Assembly: GCA_016783985.1 (NCBI GenBank)
Contig: JADHVM010000021.1
Location: forward strand, 1-14,363
Direction: 5' to 3'
From: Actinomycetota bacterium
GTDB taxonomy: Bacteria; Actinomycetota; Humimicrobiia; Humimicrobiales; Humimicrobiaceae
Length of the DNA stretch: 14,363 nucleotides
Shown here: in pieces, positions 13,644 to 14,363 of the stretch
Layout of the letters: each line of letters starts with the position of its first letter
Position numbering within the stretch: position 1 is the stretch's first letter
Notes under the pieces: generated by a model
Told to the model about the DNA's origin: nothing
The model's database searches: none
Seen by the model: only the letters and a program-made list of their open reading frames with translations
Position numbers and translations under genes: made by a program

Positions 13644-14363
13644 ATGAAAAAGCTAAGCCTTTTTTTAAACCTGGCCAGGATTTATAAAAATTACTGCTTA
13701 AAATTAACCAATTGTGATTATTACCCCATTAGAATCTGGATAGAGCTGTCAAGTAGATGTAATTTAAAATGCCGCTTTTGTGTGAATAAAAATCTTCCAT
13801 CCAATCAGAAAGGGGATATGGATTTTAACCTATATAAAAAAATAATTGATGAGATTTCCGGGAAAGTTTATGATATAAACTTATTTCACAGAGGAGAGCC
13901 GCTTCTGAATAAGGATATGGTACCCATGATTACTTATGCCAGTGAAGGTGGAATTAAAACCAGGATCCATACCAATGCGACACTCCTGGATAAAGAGTTA
14001 AGCAGAAGTATAATATTAGCCGGGCTGGACCTAATCTCCTTCTCGTTTGATGGTTATACAAAGGAGATATATGAAAAGAACAGATCCGGCGCCAGCTTTG
14101 AGGAAAGTTTAACCAATATAATCAATTTTCTTAAAATAAAAAAGCAGTTGAAGTCAAAAAAACCATATACCATTATCCAGGTTATCCAATATGGGGAAAA
14201 GCTATCCACAAGTGAGATAATAAGGCAAAAAAAAGTTTTTTTAAAAAATTTTAAAAATCTTCCTCTAAATAAGTTAATTTCAAGAATTCCCCATAACTGG
14301 GGCGGTTTGCTTAAAATAAACGGGCTAATAAATAATAGAAAAAAAGAAAATAAGAAGGCAGTT
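13644..14363 (+). CDS. Radical SAM protein, 3' end missing
   Basis: The frame opens at ATG 13644 and remains open for 240 codons to the right edge. SSRCNLKCRFC (37-46 region) provides the CxxxCxxC cluster-binding cysteines C39, C43 and C46, which hold the [4Fe-4S] cluster that cleaves S-adenosylmethionine. FHRGEPLLN corresponds to the GGEPLL SAM-binding segment, with Arg for the first Gly. IHTNATLLD and LISFSFDGYTKEIYEKNR follow as in SPASM-type proteins, so a C-terminal SPASM domain with further cysteines probably lies beyond the window. The gene follows the GT2 gene by 16 bp. Radical SAM proteins of this type occur in glycan loci as well as in peptide maturation. The substrate is unknown. 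No strong ribosome site is visible. Confidence 0.85.
   Translation, partial: MKKLSLFLNLARIYKNYCLKLTNCDYYPIRIWIELSSRCNLKCRFCVNKNLPSNQKGDMDFNLYKKIIDEISGKVYDINLFHRGEPLLNKDMVPMITYASEGGIKTRIHTNATLLDKELSRSIILAGLDLISFSFDGYTKEIYEKNRSGASFEESLTNIINFLKIKKQLKSKKPYTIIQVIQYGEKLSTSEIIRQKKVFLKNFKNLPLNKLISRIPHNWGGLLKINGLINNRKKENKKAV

Noticed and set aside
1..14363. CRISPR arrays, tRNA or rRNA genes
   Set aside because: I saw no regularly spaced repeats, no cloverleaf with a TTCGA-type loop and no conserved rRNA segments on either strand.

Overview
The window is an AT-rich stretch of a bacterial genome in which every intact gene lies on the + strand. It reads as part of a large cell-surface glycan (polysaccharide or glycolipid) biosynthesis locus. 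The organism cannot be named from sequence alone. Low GC, frequent AAA/ATA/AAT codons, sparse Shine-Dalgarno sites, lipobox signal peptides and actinobacterial-style glycosyltransferase families in an AT-rich background suggest an uncultured low-GC anaerobe such as Atribacterota or a Firmicutes-like lineage. This is inference only.

Layout, left half. The window opens inside a GT-B glycosyltransferase gene (3-1004, 5' end missing). An AglD/MprF-type flippase-like membrane protein follows; its true N-terminus lies upstream of every ATG/GTG/TTG and probably begins at ATC 1031. Next come a polytopic GT-C mannosyltransferase-like protein (2221-3537), an unrecognised lipoprotein with two C-terminal membrane segments (3544-4254), an RmlD-like NAD(P)-dependent sugar reductase (4280-5149) and a lipoprotein SGNH/GDSL hydrolase (5291-6166).

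Layout, right half. A very AT-rich gap (6167-6483) precedes an overlapping pair: a UbiA-type prenyl-phosphate transferase (6484-7440) and a HAD-IB phosphatase (7431-8069). After about 1.1 kb of gene debris comes a large GT-C glycosyltransferase with a C-terminal beta-sandwich-like domain (9214-11481). Then follow a UDP-glucuronate-epimerase-like SDR (11695-12663), an overlapping GT2 polyprenyl-phosphate glycosyltransferase (12656-13627) and a radical SAM protein that runs off the right edge (13644-14363).

How they may work together. GT2 and UbiA enzymes load sugars onto polyprenyl phosphate at the inner face of the membrane. The HAD enzyme could remove a 5-phosphate, as in the mycobacterial decaprenylphosphoryl-pentose route. 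A flippase-like protein could move lipid-linked sugars across. The two GT-C proteins would use them outside the cell, and the SDR enzymes would supply modified sugars. The UbiA/HAD/GT-C trio is the most interesting functional idea here.

The non-coding gaps are not empty. They hold small decayed gene pieces: an asparagine synthetase C-terminus (5172-5282, minus), a likely second copy of the GT-C N-terminus (6313-6369), a hicA toxin C-terminus (8092-8235, minus), a PLD-type helicase N-terminus split by about 105 bp (8274-8715), a frameshifted metallopeptidase-like piece (8718-8963, minus) and an IS91-type transposase N-terminus (9013-9120). Together these suggest a locus reshaped by repeated insertion and deletion. 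No tRNA, rRNA, CRISPR array, intact mobile element or convincing GC-rich terminator was seen.
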